DNA from: Algoriphagus sp.
GTDB lineage: Bacteria; Bacteroidota; Bacteroidia; Cytophagales; Cyclobacteriaceae
Direction of reading: 5' to 3'
Length of the DNA stretch: 64,000 nucleotides
Assembly: GCF_029254265.1 (NCBI RefSeq)
Contig: NZ_JAQWXX010000027.1
Coordinates: 1 to 64,000, forward strand
A program made the position numbers and the translations under genes. Positions 1 through 9,477 of the stretch are shown here, piece after piece. The notes under the pieces were generated by a model. The model made no database searches. It saw only the letters and a program-made list of their open reading frames with translations, and had not been told where the DNA came from. The stretch's first letter is position 1; each line of letters starts with the position of its first letter.

Positions 1-25
1 GAAAGAATACCTCTGAAAAACTAGT

Positions 26-78
26 TTTCAAAGGACTGGCTTCGTCGGCCTACGGCCTCCTCTGCCAGTCCTTTGAAA
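26..78. repeat. Long perfect inverted repeat (hairpin)
   Basis: Two perfectly complementary 15-base arms (26-40 and 64-78) enclose a 23-base loop that itself contains a small GGCC-TAC-GGCC dyad. No T-run follows on either strand, so this is not a clear intrinsic terminator. It may be a REP-like intergenic element or a 3'-end structure of a gene lying left of the window. The stretch 79-232 beyond it shows nothing I can name. Confidence 0.6.
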
Positions 79-232
79 CATAAATTTAAACCTAGACACA
101 GTTTAATGAACTATCCCTCCAATAATGTACTGATTACTCCCCTTTAAACGATTATTTGACTACACTGAATAGGTCTACCATTTATCAGTGATCCTTTTGA
201 GGCCTCCATGTCCATCTATCGGGAGTGGTCAT

Positions 233-262
233 AAAAAAGGTTCAAGTCCGAAGACTTGAACC
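233..262 (-). terminator. Intrinsic terminator of the tricorn-type protease gene
   Basis: A perfect 10-bp stem (239-248 with 253-262) with a 4-base loop is followed on the minus strand by six T residues (plus-strand A run 233-238). It lies 40 bases past the stop codon of the minus-strand gene ending at 302. Confidence 0.85.
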
Positions 263-301
263 AATTTGTGGATATTCAAAATCGGTTACCCGACATTTTA
301 A

Positions 302-3300
302 TCAATTTCCCTTCGGTCTGAAATATCGAATCGGAGCTTTTGGCTCAGGTTTCAATTCGATTCCTTCGGTCTTCAGCAATTCCAAAGCTACTTGTACTGC
401 TCGCTCCAGTTGAGGATCTTTGCCTGCGATTACATCTTTTGGCAATTGTTCTACTGCGATATCAGGCGAAATACCGACACCCTCTACAGCCCATTCTCCA
501 TCTGTATCATAGAATCCACCTCTAGGAGCTACCATTCGGCCTCCATCTACAAATAGTGGCGTATCCCAAGTCCCAACTAGTCCGCCCCAAGTTTTGGTGC
601 CAATCAATGGACCGATTTCCATTTTGTTGAATAGGTAGGGTAGAAGGTCTCCACCTGAGCCCGCACGCTCATTGATCAGCATGACTTTTGGTCCCCAGAT
701 TCCAGACATCGGTTGGGTAAAAGGTTTGTGATCATTGGCCCGCGAGTTGAAATAGCCGGTCAATTTCCGATTCATAATATCTACCATATAGTCCGCAGCT
801 GATCCACCACCGTTATTTCGCTCGTCGATCACTGCACCTTTCTTATCCTGCTGCGCAAAATAGTACCGATTAAAAGAAGTGTATCCTGGCTGACCGGTAT
901 TTGGAAGGTAAACATAGGCTAGCTTTCCGTCGGAAAGTTCATCAACTTTTCTACGGTTTCCTTCGATCCAAGCGATGTTTCGCAATTGATTTTCATTACT
1001 TACAGGAACTACCAATATACTTCGTGAACCTTCCAATCCCGGTTTTGAATTCAGATGAATTTTGGTTGGAACATTGGCGGATCCTTCAAAATAGGTGTAG
1101 AGATTAATTCCTTTTTCGATTGCTTTTCCATTCACCCCAACGAGGTATTCCCCAACTTTCGCCTGGGCTCCCACCTGTGCTAAAGGCGCATCCAATCCAG
1201 GATTCCAATCCTCGCCATTATAGATTTTTTTGATTTTGAAATTTCCATTATCCATTTCAAAATCTGCTCCTAACAAACCAATAGGAACTCTGTCAATGTC
1301 AGGAAAGTCACCACCTCTGGTGTAGCTATGGCCTACTGCTACCTCACCACCAATGATATCAATGATGTAATTCATATCCGTACGGTGACGAACTGAGGCT
1401 ACCCAAGGCTTGTACCATTCGAAGATTTCATTCCAAGGAGCGCCGTGTACATTCTCTACATACAAGAAGTCTCGCTGATAGCGCCAGCCTTCTCGATAGA
1501 TCTGCTGCCATTCTGCCATCGGATCAACCTTAACTTTCATGGAAGCGATACTCTTCAAAGCGCCGTCCCCTACTTTTTTACCGGCTCCAGAAGTTTCTAT
1601 GATTCCCCAGGTATTTCCAGACTGGTAAAGCAAAGATTTACGATCATTGGAAACTACTACTTGATTCACTTTCGGAAGAAAATCTTCAGACTTCCGCTTG
1701 ATCAAATCATACTTTTTCATTGCAGTTCCTTCATTTGGAATGACTTCCATGTAAAAGATCTGATTCTCTGGAGCAGGAGCTAGTGCGGAATAGTTTCGGG
1801 TTGGGATATCAATTGCCACAATTCGCTGCTGAATACCTGCCTCCGAGATTGTCACAGTCACAGCTTCTTTTTCATCTTTCTTTTTTTCTTCTGTCTTTTC
1901 TTTTTCCTCATCACTTTGAGGAAGGAGCGGGGAAGAATCAGTAGCATTTAATACCGTGAAATATAATGCCCGAGTCACAGGATGATCGTAGCTACTCATA
2001 TCCAGCCAGCCTGTATTTAATCCGAAATCAGTGCTTGCCAAGAAATAGAGGTATTTGCCAGAAGCATCCCATACTGGTGAAATGGCATCAGCCATGGTAT
2101 CAGTTACTTGGATTTTCTTTCCTGAAGCGACTTCGTAGACAAAAATTGATTTCAACTGATTATCCATCAATCGGGAATAGGCAATCCATTTTCCATCAGG
2201 AGACCAAACTGGATTCATGCTTCGATTAGGATGAGCAAACCGATCAGTATCTGCGATTTTGCTTGTTCCCGAAGTCACATTGGTCACCCAAATATTGTAA
2301 TCGGTATCCGTATAGGCGATGTGAATATTATCACTAGACCACTCGGGCTTAAAGAAAAAGCTTGGATCAGGAATAGCGATTGTCTTCGAAACAATGCCTG
2401 CTTGATCCGCAATGATCAATTGATATTCCCCTGAAGCATCAGAGAAATACGCGACGTTTTTCCCATCTGGGGACCAAACAGGAGAACGCTCGGCAGATCT
2501 GGATGTGTTAGTTAGATTTCTTCCGGCGCCATTTTCTTTGGGGAAAGTCAGGATCTCTCCTCTATATTCAAAGATTGCTCTCTGGCCTGTCGGTGAAAGC
2601 TGTGGGTTCTGAAGCCCATTTGCAGAGACACTCGTCCAACGCTCACGAGCCCAGTGAAAATCTCCATTTACTGTAATGTTGACTTGAGTTAAATTTCCAT
2701 TGCTTGGATTATAAAGTTGGAGATAGCCTCCTTGTTCAAGAATGATCGCTTCAGGGCCGGCATCGATGCTTTTGATATCGAAATCTTTCAAAAAGGTCTC
2801 TTGCTTTTCTTGCTTTGTGCTAGGATCATAAGACCAAAGATTTGCAAGATTATCGCGCTCAGAGATGTAAAAGACTTTATTACCAAACCAAACTGGATCA
2901 GTATGACGTTCATTGTCAGTCTGAGGAGTCATCTGAAGTGAGTAATCTTTAAGGTCAAGAATCCAAATGGGTTTCGCTTGTCCACCGCGGTGATTTCGCC
3001 ATTCTGGATCCCAAAAAGAAATTTGCTGATATGCCATGTGCTTTCCGTCTGAAGAAATCTCTCCGTTAACTGCTCGCGGAACGATCATTGGACTTGGCAT
3101 GCCGCCATTCACACTCACTTCAAAAAACTTGGACTCTTGGGTCGCATGACCTTCTCTTCCTGAGGAAAAAATCACTTTAGATCCATCAGGACTCCAGCCG
3201 GTCACCATATCTGCACCGGGATGCCAAGTTAATCGCTTTGGTTCACCTCCTACAGAAGGGATCAAATAGACATCGGTATTGCCATCGTATTCCCCGGTAA

Positions 3301-3529
3301 ATGCAATCCAATTTCCATCTGGAGAGAAATGCGGGAGACTTTCTTCTCCTTCATTGCTCGTCATTCGGATGGCATTTCCCCCTGTTCGGGGAGCTTTCCA
3401 TAGGTCATTGGCATATACAAAGACAATCTCTGATTGGCTGAGCGTGGGTTGTCGGAGAAGCTGTGTTCCTTGGGAAAAAGCCGAAAAGGCAAATCCAAGA
3501 AGGAGGGAGGTGGTTATGAGTTTTTTCAT
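302..3529 (-). CDS. Tricorn-type protease (S41 family, beta-propeller, PDZ)
   Basis: Predicted exported serine peptidase of the tricorn/S41 type; the family degrades peptides to small fragments. Residues 1-20 form a signal peptide ending AFSQ, so it probably acts in the periplasm. Residues about 25-530 carry repeated PD40/WD40-like blades (SPDGNWIAF, SPDGKNVAYFSD) that form the propellers. A highly charged linker (EEKEKTEEKKKDEKE) lies at about 538-555. The C-terminal half holds a PDZ-like region and the S41 domain, with a candidate catalytic His in GHSYTRGGD (H734) and nucleophile Ser in AGSGGD (S958). Its 1075 residues match archaeal tricorn. It is monocistronic with its own terminator and is preceded by an unusual 29-codon leader ORF 4 nt upstream. 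Family assignment is firm; the substrate is unknown. Confidence 0.92.
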   Translation of the reverse strand: MKKLITTSLLLGFAFSAFSQGTQLLRQPTLSQSEIVFVYANDLWKAPRTGGNAIRMTSNEGEESLPHFSPDGNWIAFTGEYDGNTDVYLIPSVGGEPKRLTWHPGADMVTGWSPDGSKVIFSSGREGHATQESKFFEVSVNGGMPSPMIVPRAVNGEISSDGKHMAYQQISFWDPEWRNHRGGQAKPIWILDLKDYSLQMTPQTDNERHTDPVWFGNKVFYISERDNLANLWSYDPSTKQEKQETFLKDFDIKSIDAGPEAIILEQGGYLQLYNPSNGNLTQVNITVNGDFHWARERWTSVSANGLQNPQLSPTGQRAIFEYRGEILTFPKENGAGRNLTNTSRSAERSPVWSPDGKNVAYFSDASGEYQLIIADQAGIVSKTIAIPDPSFFFKPEWSSDNIHIAYTDTDYNIWVTNVTSGTSKIADTDRFAHPNRSMNPVWSPDGKWIAYSRLMDNQLKSIFVYEVASGKKIQVTDTMADAISPVWDASGKYLYFLASTDFGLNTGWLDMSSYDHPVTRALYFTVLNATDSSPLLPQSDEEKEKTEEKKKDEKEAVTVTISEAGIQQRIVAIDIPTRNYSALAPAPENQIFYMEVIPNEGTAMKKYDLIKRKSEDFLPKVNQVVVSNDRKSLLYQSGNTWGIIETSGAGKKVGDGALKSIASMKVKVDPMAEWQQIYREGWRYQRDFLYVENVHGAPWNEIFEWYKPWVASVRHRTDMNYIIDIIGGEVAVGHSYTRGGDFPDIDRVPIGLLGADFEMDNGNFKIKKIYNGEDWNPGLDAPLAQVGAQAKVGEYLVGVNGKAIEKGINLYTYFEGSANVPTKIHLNSKPGLEGSRSILVVPVSNENQLRNIAWIEGNRRKVDELSDGKLAYVYLPNTGQPGYTSFNRYYFAQQDKKGAVIDERNNGGGSAADYMVDIMNRKLTGYFNSRANDHKPFTQPMSGIWGPKVMLINERAGSGGDLLPYLFNKMEIGPLIGTKTWGGLVGTWDTPLFVDGGRMVAPRGGFYDTDGEWAVEGVGISPDIAVEQLPKDVIAGKDPQLERAVQVALELLKTEGIELKPEPKAPIRYFRPKGN

Positions 3530-3533
3530 ATGC

Positions 3534-3623
3534 TTATATTTTTTGATTTTTTAATGGCCATATGGAATCTCGCAGAATATAATCATTCCAAAGTGTAACG
3601 TTCTGTGTCATGCTCGATTTCAT
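3534..3623 (-). CDS. 29-residue leader ORF, copy 1 of a shared element
   Basis: A short ORF reads MKSSM at its start and DSIWPLKNQKI at its end, and stops with TAA exactly 4 nt before the ATG of the tricorn-type protease. A closely related ORF at 62090-62179 has the same length and sits at the same 4-nt distance before a sugar kinase gene. The DNA is conserved from the ORF start almost to the downstream ATG, and the two copies differ by two indels that both keep the frame. It could be a translated leader peptide coupled to the next gene, or a dispersed intergenic repeat that happens to be open. No homologous protein is known to me. Confidence 0.4.
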   Translation of the reverse strand: MKSSMTQNVTLWNDYILRDSIWPLKNQKI

Positions 3624-4105
3624 AAATGATAAGAAAAGTGTTTGTTAAAAATAGGTCAATGCAAAAAGCTATACCAACCGATGGTAAAATATTTTATGAT
3701 TATCCACAAGGATGGTAGCAGTCTTATTCCTTTGTTAATGCGGCTTGAAGACCGATGACGGAATATCGATTCTACGTGATTCATGAAATATCCTTCTTGC
3801 CCTTGTGGGCAACAATTAATTTTCTAATACTTCAGATTTTTAAGACTTCCAGATTTCTCATTTTAACTTTTTGATTTTTATACTTTCCGGTTGGAAAAAT
3901 GAATGGGAATTATAGTAGTGGAGGTTTTCCATTCCTCAATAGTTTAAATCCTCTTAATAATTGAAAATCCACCCATAAATACTTATTTTAATGCCTCTGT
4001 TTAAAAGATTTTTCTCAAAAGTGGGCAGATAGTTTAACAGCTTTTATAGGGTATGGAACTTTGTTCCAAATCATTTATCCATCAACCGTTTTAAATTTTT
4101 AAAAA
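3624..4105. other. Intergenic region between divergent genes
   Basis: AT-rich spacer between the minus-strand leader ORF and the plus-strand CHAT gene. It holds a short hairpin (TTGCCC-TTGT-GGGCAA near 3798-3813) and the palindrome at 4054-4068. I find no convincing ORF and no exact TTTG/TAnnTTTG promoter in either direction. Confidence 0.5.
4054..4068. promoter_or_regulatory. Palindrome upstream of the CHAT gene
   Basis: TGGAAC-TTT-GTTCCA is a perfect 6-bp dyad 37 bases before the ATG of the CHAT/hydrolase gene. It resembles the GAAC/GTTC arms of Gram-positive SOS boxes, but the 3-base spacing differs from the 4 bases of those sites. It may be an operator or a short leader hairpin; the regulator is unknown. 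Confidence 0.3.
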
Positions 4106-7100
4106 ATGGCCAATCTAAAAATTAAATTAAAGGGTCAAGATCAGGCAGCATTTGTTACAGGAGAGGATCAGGGTTTTGAATTTTACCAACTGAATAAAGC
4201 CTTTTCTGTTCTCAGCCCAACTCGTGGAGACGTTCCTGAGCAATCTTTTGAGATCAGAGATGATCAACTTATCGAACTCAATCTATCAGATGACACAGTC
4301 TGGTTGGGGGATAATGATACCCTTCGAGAGCTTTTTCCATCTCAATTCAAAAGGTCTGGAGAAGGTGATGAGCTGTTTCTTCCGGATGAAATCGAAGTCG
4401 ACGCGCAAAACAGGGGAGTAGTCAGCAAAATTGGGATTAAGATTTTAAAGATTTTCTCCAAAAAAGAAGTCGCTTTTCCCCTCGTCAAAAATCTGGCTAA
4501 GAATCTGGAGAACAAGCAACTTTCCATAGATGGGGTAGATTTCCAGCATGTGGGTGCAGGAGTTTTGCTTTCTTGCTCTTCGACTTTTGGACTCAAAAGA
4601 GCCGAAGCTATCGATGCCTCCAAACCTCATTTGTTATTCCTTCACGGTACTGCCTCGTCGACCTTGGGTTCATTTCTGGACTTTAAGGATTCGGAAGATT
4701 GGAAACAGATTGTACTACTTTATCCCAAAGATTCGATTTTGGCTTTTCAGCATCGTACGCTTACGTGCAGTCCGCTAGAGAATGTATTGGATCTCGTCAA
4801 GTCCCTTCCAAAAGGAATTCAACTGGATTTGGTCAGTCATTCCCGAGGAGGCTTGGTGGCGGATACCTTGGCTAGATTCTGTGTGCCTGATACCGAATCT
4901 AAAGGATTTGACGCTTATGAGCGATCGGTTTTGCTGGAAAAAGAGCGAAGTAGAGACTTAGAGCTTATTGCCGAAATTGAAAAAGAAGTCAAATCCAAAA
5001 ACATCCAGATCCGAAAAATGATCCGGGTAGCTTGTCCTGCCAACGGGACCACCTTGGCATCGTCTCAATTGAATCTCTACCTCAATGTCTTTTTCAACAT
5101 CCTTGGCTTGGCTACTGGGCAAGTGGGCAACCCGATTTTCATTTCGTTCAAAGAGCTCATTATGGCGGCAGTGGAGTCAAAAGACAACACTTCGGTGCTT
5201 CCTGGTCTGGAATCGATGAATCCCAAGTCTCCTTTTGTAGAAGTACTTAATTTTCAGGGTACTGAAATCAAAATTCAGGCACCACTATATGTTGTCGGTG
5301 GAAGCAGCGAACTGAGCATGCAATGGAAAAGCATAGTTGTTTTAATTGGTAAGTTTTTCTTTCTGGGAAAAAATGACCTTGTCGTCGATACCGAAAGTAT
5401 GTATTGGGGTGGCGCTCGTGAAGAAGGCAAAGTTGCGGCATTTATCGAGGCCAGTGGTCAGATTGATCACATGAAATACTTCATTACGGAAAGTACTCGC
5501 GAAGCCATTCGCTTTGGACTGGAATCAGATGGATCTACCATTCCTCGCAAATTTGAGCTAGTCTCCAAGTCGACTATAGGACAAAAGGACCGTGGTGTAT
5601 TTGGAATTGAAGGAGGGGAATACAAACGAGATCAGGCAAAAGGAAAGCGACCAATTGCGATCTTGCTTCCGGGTATTATGGGTTCCAATCTTCAGGTAGG
5701 TTCCAATCAAATTTGGATCAATTACATACGATTTCTAAAGGGAGAACTTACCCGTTTGGATTATGTGAATAATCCAGAGAAAGTCGAAGCAGATTCTTTA
5801 ATAGGTACATCCTATAAAGGACTTGGTAAGAATCTTGAACGAACCTACGATGTGGTGACCTTTGAGTTTGATTGGCGCTCACCGCTTCCGGAAACAGCCA
5901 AGAGACTGAATCAAAAGGTTAAAGAACTATTAGCTTTCAACCAACCAATAAAGATAGTTGGTCACAGTATGGGGGGAGTTCTTGTAAGGGATTTTGCGAT
6001 TTATTTCCCTGATACTTGGAAGCAATTGAATGAAACTCCCGGTTTCCGAACCTTATTTTTAGGATCTCCTTTGGGTGGATCGTATCGAATTCCATATGTA
6101 CTTTTTGGCAAGGATGATATTATCCAATTGCTCGGAAAAATTGACATTAGAAATTCCACTAAAGGGCTTTTGAATTATTTCACGAATTTCCCTGGAATTC
6201 TAAATCTGCTCCCAATTAATCGATTAGGAAAGCATGATTTTTCGGATCGGGAATTCTGGAAAAAACTACGGACAGCATTTGGTGATCAATCATGGCCTAT
6301 ACCGGATCAGAAGTTCTTGGATGAATTTGGTAAGTATCAGGAGAAAATCCTGGCAGAAGCAGATCGATTGGATTATTCCAACGTGAGCTATATCGCAGGT
6401 CAAAGCCGAAAAGATAAATTTACGATCTCTGATCTTGAAATTGAAGACGGGGAATTGGTTTTCAAGGCTACAAATGCTGGAGACGAAAGCGTGACTTGGG
6501 AATCGGGTATTCCGAAGGAAATCTTGCGAACCAAAAATTATTTCTACGCGAATGCAACACATGGAGCACTTTCTACAGAAAGCAAACTTTTTGCTGCAAT
6601 CGATGAGATCCTGATTTATGGTAAGACCAGCAAGTTGCAAAATAGCCTTCCCCAAGTGAGAGGAGTAGAAAAGGACTTTGTCGCAGAGCCAAATCAAGTG
6701 TTCGATCTTAGCGAGGAAAATGTCGAGAATACATTGCTTGGTTTGGGACAAACCGGTGAGCGCTGGATGAATGATCTTCCAATTCAGGTGACAGTGACCC
6801 ATGGAAATCTTGTTTACGCTAGATATCCAGTTATGGCTGGACACTTTGAAGGAGATGCTATTTTGTATAGTGAAAGTGCAATCGATAAAAAACTGAATAA
6901 TGAACTTAGTCGATTGCATTCTTTAGGACTTTATCCGGGGCCGATTGGTACCCATCAGATTGTTTTGAACCGGGGTTGTAGCAAGGGTGATTTTCAAGGT
7001 GGAGTAATAGTTGGCTTAGGAAAAACCGGAGAATTGACTGGCTTTCAATTGATGAATACTGTTGAAAAAGGGATTTCAAGGTATTTGACAATTTGCAACC

Positions 7101-9433
7101 CAACTGATAATTATTCAAACGATGAACCTTTGGGGATTTCAGTGATCGCTATAGGAAATTCATTTGGGGGATTATCCACCGAAAGTTCGATCAGAGCGAT
7201 TATCCTGGGAATTCAAAAGGCAAATAAAAATATCACAGCGACTTACAAAGGGCTGAAAAAGGGAATAGAGGAAGTAGAAATCATCGAACTTTATCATGAT
7301 AAGGCCTTGGCGATCTTGAAATCCATGAAAAATATTGAAGCAAATCAAAGTCGTGAATTCAATATTGTATTCCGAGGTACAGGAATGGAAACCAAAATTG
7401 GTAGACAGTGGCGAATTCCTCAGGAAAACTCTACGGATTGGTGGACCAGAATTACAGTCTGTGAAGAAAGTGGTTTTGAAGTACGTGGAGAATCCCCAGG
7501 TGGTAAGAAAATAAAAATGGCTCTTGCGACTACAGGGGCAAGTGAGCGTGTGGAATACATGCCTTCCAATACCAAAGTGCTGGAAATACTGTTGAATCAA
7601 ATGACACACAAAAACATGTATTCTCCGGAGATTGCGAAGACCATGTATGAGTTGTTGATTCCATTGAAATTTAAAGAGGAGCTCAAGCGTCAGAATAATA
7701 TTTCTTGGGTCTTGGACTTGGATACAGCAGAATTTCCTTGGGAAATGATGCAAGAGGATATAAATTCTGTTCCTCTTTGCATCAATTCTGGAATGGTGCG
7801 TCAATTGGCCACTGAGAATTCTAGGGGAGCGATTTCCAGAGTCTCCACCAAAAGTGCCTTGGTCATTGGAGATCCAAATCTGGAGGGTTTTATGGGGCAA
7901 TTACCGGGAGCAAAACGAGAGGGAGAGCTCGTTACAGAACTCCTTCGGCAGGAGAAATTTGAAACAGAAAGCTTGATTTTCAGCAATGCTTCAAGTATTC
8001 TTCTAAAGCTTCTGACCAAAAAGCACAAAATTATTCACCTTGCCGGACATGGTCTCTTCAATTATGGAGAAGACAAAAATACCGGAATGGTCATTGGGAA
8101 TAATACCTTTTTACTGCCAGGACAATTGGCAGGAATGTCTGATGTGCCTGAATTGGTTTTTGTCAATTGTTGCTACCTCGGACAGATGGACTCTGTGGAA
8201 GAGAAGGGAAGTCAGAATCGAAATCGTTTTGCTGCAAATATTGGTACGCAGTTGATAGATAATGGTGTGCGTGCGGTGATTGTAGCTGGTTGGGCAGTGG
8301 ATGATGCAGCAGCCTATGATTTCGCAAAGCTATTCTACCAGTTTATGTTTGCCGGATTGGGATTTGGAGAATCTGTCAAAAGAGCTCGAAAGAAAATCTA
8401 TGAGGATTATGGAAATAGAACTAATACTTGGGGAGCATTCCAGTGCTACGGTGATCCATTCTATACTTTGACTGATAAGAAGCAGTCAAAATCAGAAAAT
8501 AACAGTCCTTTACTTCAGGAAGAAATTGAAATAGAATTGTTGAATTTGATTCATAAACTTGAGACCTCTAATTATGATGTAGATAAAGTTATAAATCGAG
8601 TAAAGGAAATTGATCAAATGATCTTCAAGGGTTCGGAGCGAAATGATACAATTTTGGAGTATCTGGCCAAGCTCTATGGTAGTTTGAATCTCTACAAAGA
8701 CGCTATTCGAATCTACGCGGTGATGATGAAATCTAAGAAAAATGAATTTTCAGTTCAATCATTAGAGAAATATTGCAATGTCCGTGTGAAGGAGTGCCTT
8801 CTTCGATACAAATCAAAAACCACTTCTAAAAAAGAGGCCATTCAAGAAATCTCTGAGGTGGTGAAAGATCTTGAAAGCTTAAATCGTTTTGGGGAGACTT
8901 CTGAGCGTTGGAGTCTGATCGGTAGTGCTTACAAAAGATTAATTCAGTTGAACGATTCTGGTAAAATTCAGGAAATGCTTTCTGCTGTTATTAATGCATA
9001 TGAAAGGGCTTCTGAACTTTCAAATTTAGAAGAAATCTATCCCCTGACTAACTGGCTTCAGTTTCTTCAGGTACGAAATGAATTAGAAGCTAAAAAAGGT
9101 TTGAAGTTTACTCCGATAAAAGCACGAAATGCGATGGCAGAATTACTTGATAAGCTCGAGAATAGCTATAGCCCAAAAAGCTCCTATTGGGATATAGCAG
9201 GAAAAGCAAATATTCTGCTCACACAAATGTTGATAGAAGGAACCGAAACAGCCCATAAAAGAGTTTCCGAAGCATATGAATTTCTTTGGAAAAAGGCGGG
9301 AACTCTTGGCCAAAAACAGGCTGAATTAGAGCATTTTGACTGTTTGCTACACACTCTTGGTGATCAGAAAACAGAAAAAGGACTAAAAGAAAAATTATTA
9401 GAAATCAGGCAAGAGCTTTCAGAGAATATGTAA
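4106..9433 (+). CDS. Giant CHAT-peptidase protein with two alpha/beta-hydrolase units
   Basis: A 1775-residue protein without signal peptide, so probably cytoplasmic. Unit 1 (about 170-480) is an alpha/beta hydrolase with LLFLHGTASS and a nucleophile elbow SHSRGG (S246). Unit 2 (about 510-850) resembles LCAT/lipase folds, with LLPGIMGSNL and elbow GHSMGG (S621). A segment at about 880-1010 carries YARYPVMAGHFEGD, GLYPGPIGT and VGLGKTGELTG and looks Rossmann- or macrodomain-like. A CHAT (caspase-like) peptidase follows at about 1200-1470, with the His in HLAGHG (H1315) and Cys in VNCCYLG (probably C1356). Residues about 1480-1775 are helical and TPR-like. CHAT domains occur in cell-death and conflict systems; that role is inferred here. 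The gene stands alone, with a palindrome upstream and a strong terminator downstream. Confidence 0.85.
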   Translation: MANLKIKLKGQDQAAFVTGEDQGFEFYQLNKAFSVLSPTRGDVPEQSFEIRDDQLIELNLSDDTVWLGDNDTLRELFPSQFKRSGEGDELFLPDEIEVDAQNRGVVSKIGIKILKIFSKKEVAFPLVKNLAKNLENKQLSIDGVDFQHVGAGVLLSCSSTFGLKRAEAIDASKPHLLFLHGTASSTLGSFLDFKDSEDWKQIVLLYPKDSILAFQHRTLTCSPLENVLDLVKSLPKGIQLDLVSHSRGGLVADTLARFCVPDTESKGFDAYERSVLLEKERSRDLELIAEIEKEVKSKNIQIRKMIRVACPANGTTLASSQLNLYLNVFFNILGLATGQVGNPIFISFKELIMAAVESKDNTSVLPGLESMNPKSPFVEVLNFQGTEIKIQAPLYVVGGSSELSMQWKSIVVLIGKFFFLGKNDLVVDTESMYWGGAREEGKVAAFIEASGQIDHMKYFITESTREAIRFGLESDGSTIPRKFELVSKSTIGQKDRGVFGIEGGEYKRDQAKGKRPIAILLPGIMGSNLQVGSNQIWINYIRFLKGELTRLDYVNNPEKVEADSLIGTSYKGLGKNLERTYDVVTFEFDWRSPLPETAKRLNQKVKELLAFNQPIKIVGHSMGGVLVRDFAIYFPDTWKQLNETPGFRTLFLGSPLGGSYRIPYVLFGKDDIIQLLGKIDIRNSTKGLLNYFTNFPGILNLLPINRLGKHDFSDREFWKKLRTAFGDQSWPIPDQKFLDEFGKYQEKILAEADRLDYSNVSYIAGQSRKDKFTISDLEIEDGELVFKATNAGDESVTWESGIPKEILRTKNYFYANATHGALSTESKLFAAIDEILIYGKTSKLQNSLPQVRGVEKDFVAEPNQVFDLSEENVENTLLGLGQTGERWMNDLPIQVTVTHGNLVYARYPVMAGHFEGDAILYSESAIDKKLNNELSRLHSLGLYPGPIGTHQIVLNRGCSKGDFQGGVIVGLGKTGELTGFQLMNTVEKGISRYLTICNPTDNYSNDEPLGISVIAIGNSFGGLSTESSIRAIILGIQKANKNITATYKGLKKGIEEVEIIELYHDKALAILKSMKNIEANQSREFNIVFRGTGMETKIGRQWRIPQENSTDWWTRITVCEESGFEVRGESPGGKKIKMALATTGASERVEYMPSNTKVLEILLNQMTHKNMYSPEIAKTMYELLIPLKFKEELKRQNNISWVLDLDTAEFPWEMMQEDINSVPLCINSGMVRQLATENSRGAISRVSTKSALVIGDPNLEGFMGQLPGAKREGELVTELLRQEKFETESLIFSNASSILLKLLTKKHKIIHLAGHGLFNYGEDKNTGMVIGNNTFLLPGQLAGMSDVPELVFVNCCYLGQMDSVEEKGSQNRNRFAANIGTQLIDNGVRAVIVAGWAVDDAAAYDFAKLFYQFMFAGLGFGESVKRARKKIYEDYGNRTNTWGAFQCYGDPFYTLTDKKQSKSENNSPLLQEEIEIELLNLIHKLETSNYDVDKVINRVKEIDQMIFKGSERNDTILEYLAKLYGSLNLYKDAIRIYAVMMKSKKNEFSVQSLEKYCNVRVKECLLRYKSKTTSKKEAIQEISEVVKDLESLNRFGETSERWSLIGSAYKRLIQLNDSGKIQEMLSAVINAYERASELSNLEEIYPLTNWLQFLQVRNELEAKKGLKFTPIKARNAMAELLDKLENSYSPKSSYWDIAGKANILLTQMLIEGTETAHKRVSEAYEFLWKKAGTLGQKQAELEHFDCLLHTLGDQKTEKGLKEKLLEIRQELSENM

Positions 9434-9439
9434 ACTATA

Positions 9440-9477
9440 ATGGTCCTGAATAATACTCAGGACCATTTCTTATTTTT
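9440..9477 (+). terminator. Intrinsic terminator of the CHAT gene
   Basis: A perfect 10-bp stem (9440-9449 with 9457-9466) with a 7-base loop is followed by a T-rich tract to 9477. It begins 6 bases after the CHAT stop codon and its tail overlaps the stop of the convergent GH99-like gene. Confidence 0.85.

Noticed and set aside
238..262. tRNA T-arm-like string GGTTCAAGTCC
   Set aside because: It is one arm of a perfect hairpin with a T-run on the minus strand, and no acceptor, D-arm or anticodon arm surrounds it; it is a terminator.
6290..6919. 209-codon open frame antisense to the CHAT gene
   Set aside because: It overlaps an intact coding region with strong family motifs, has no recognisable domain and unnatural composition; it is a shadow frame.
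7172..7900. 242-codon open frame antisense to the CHAT gene
   Set aside because: Rich in His, Cys and Phe as typical for the complement of coding DNA; no family match and no spacing to suggest a gene.
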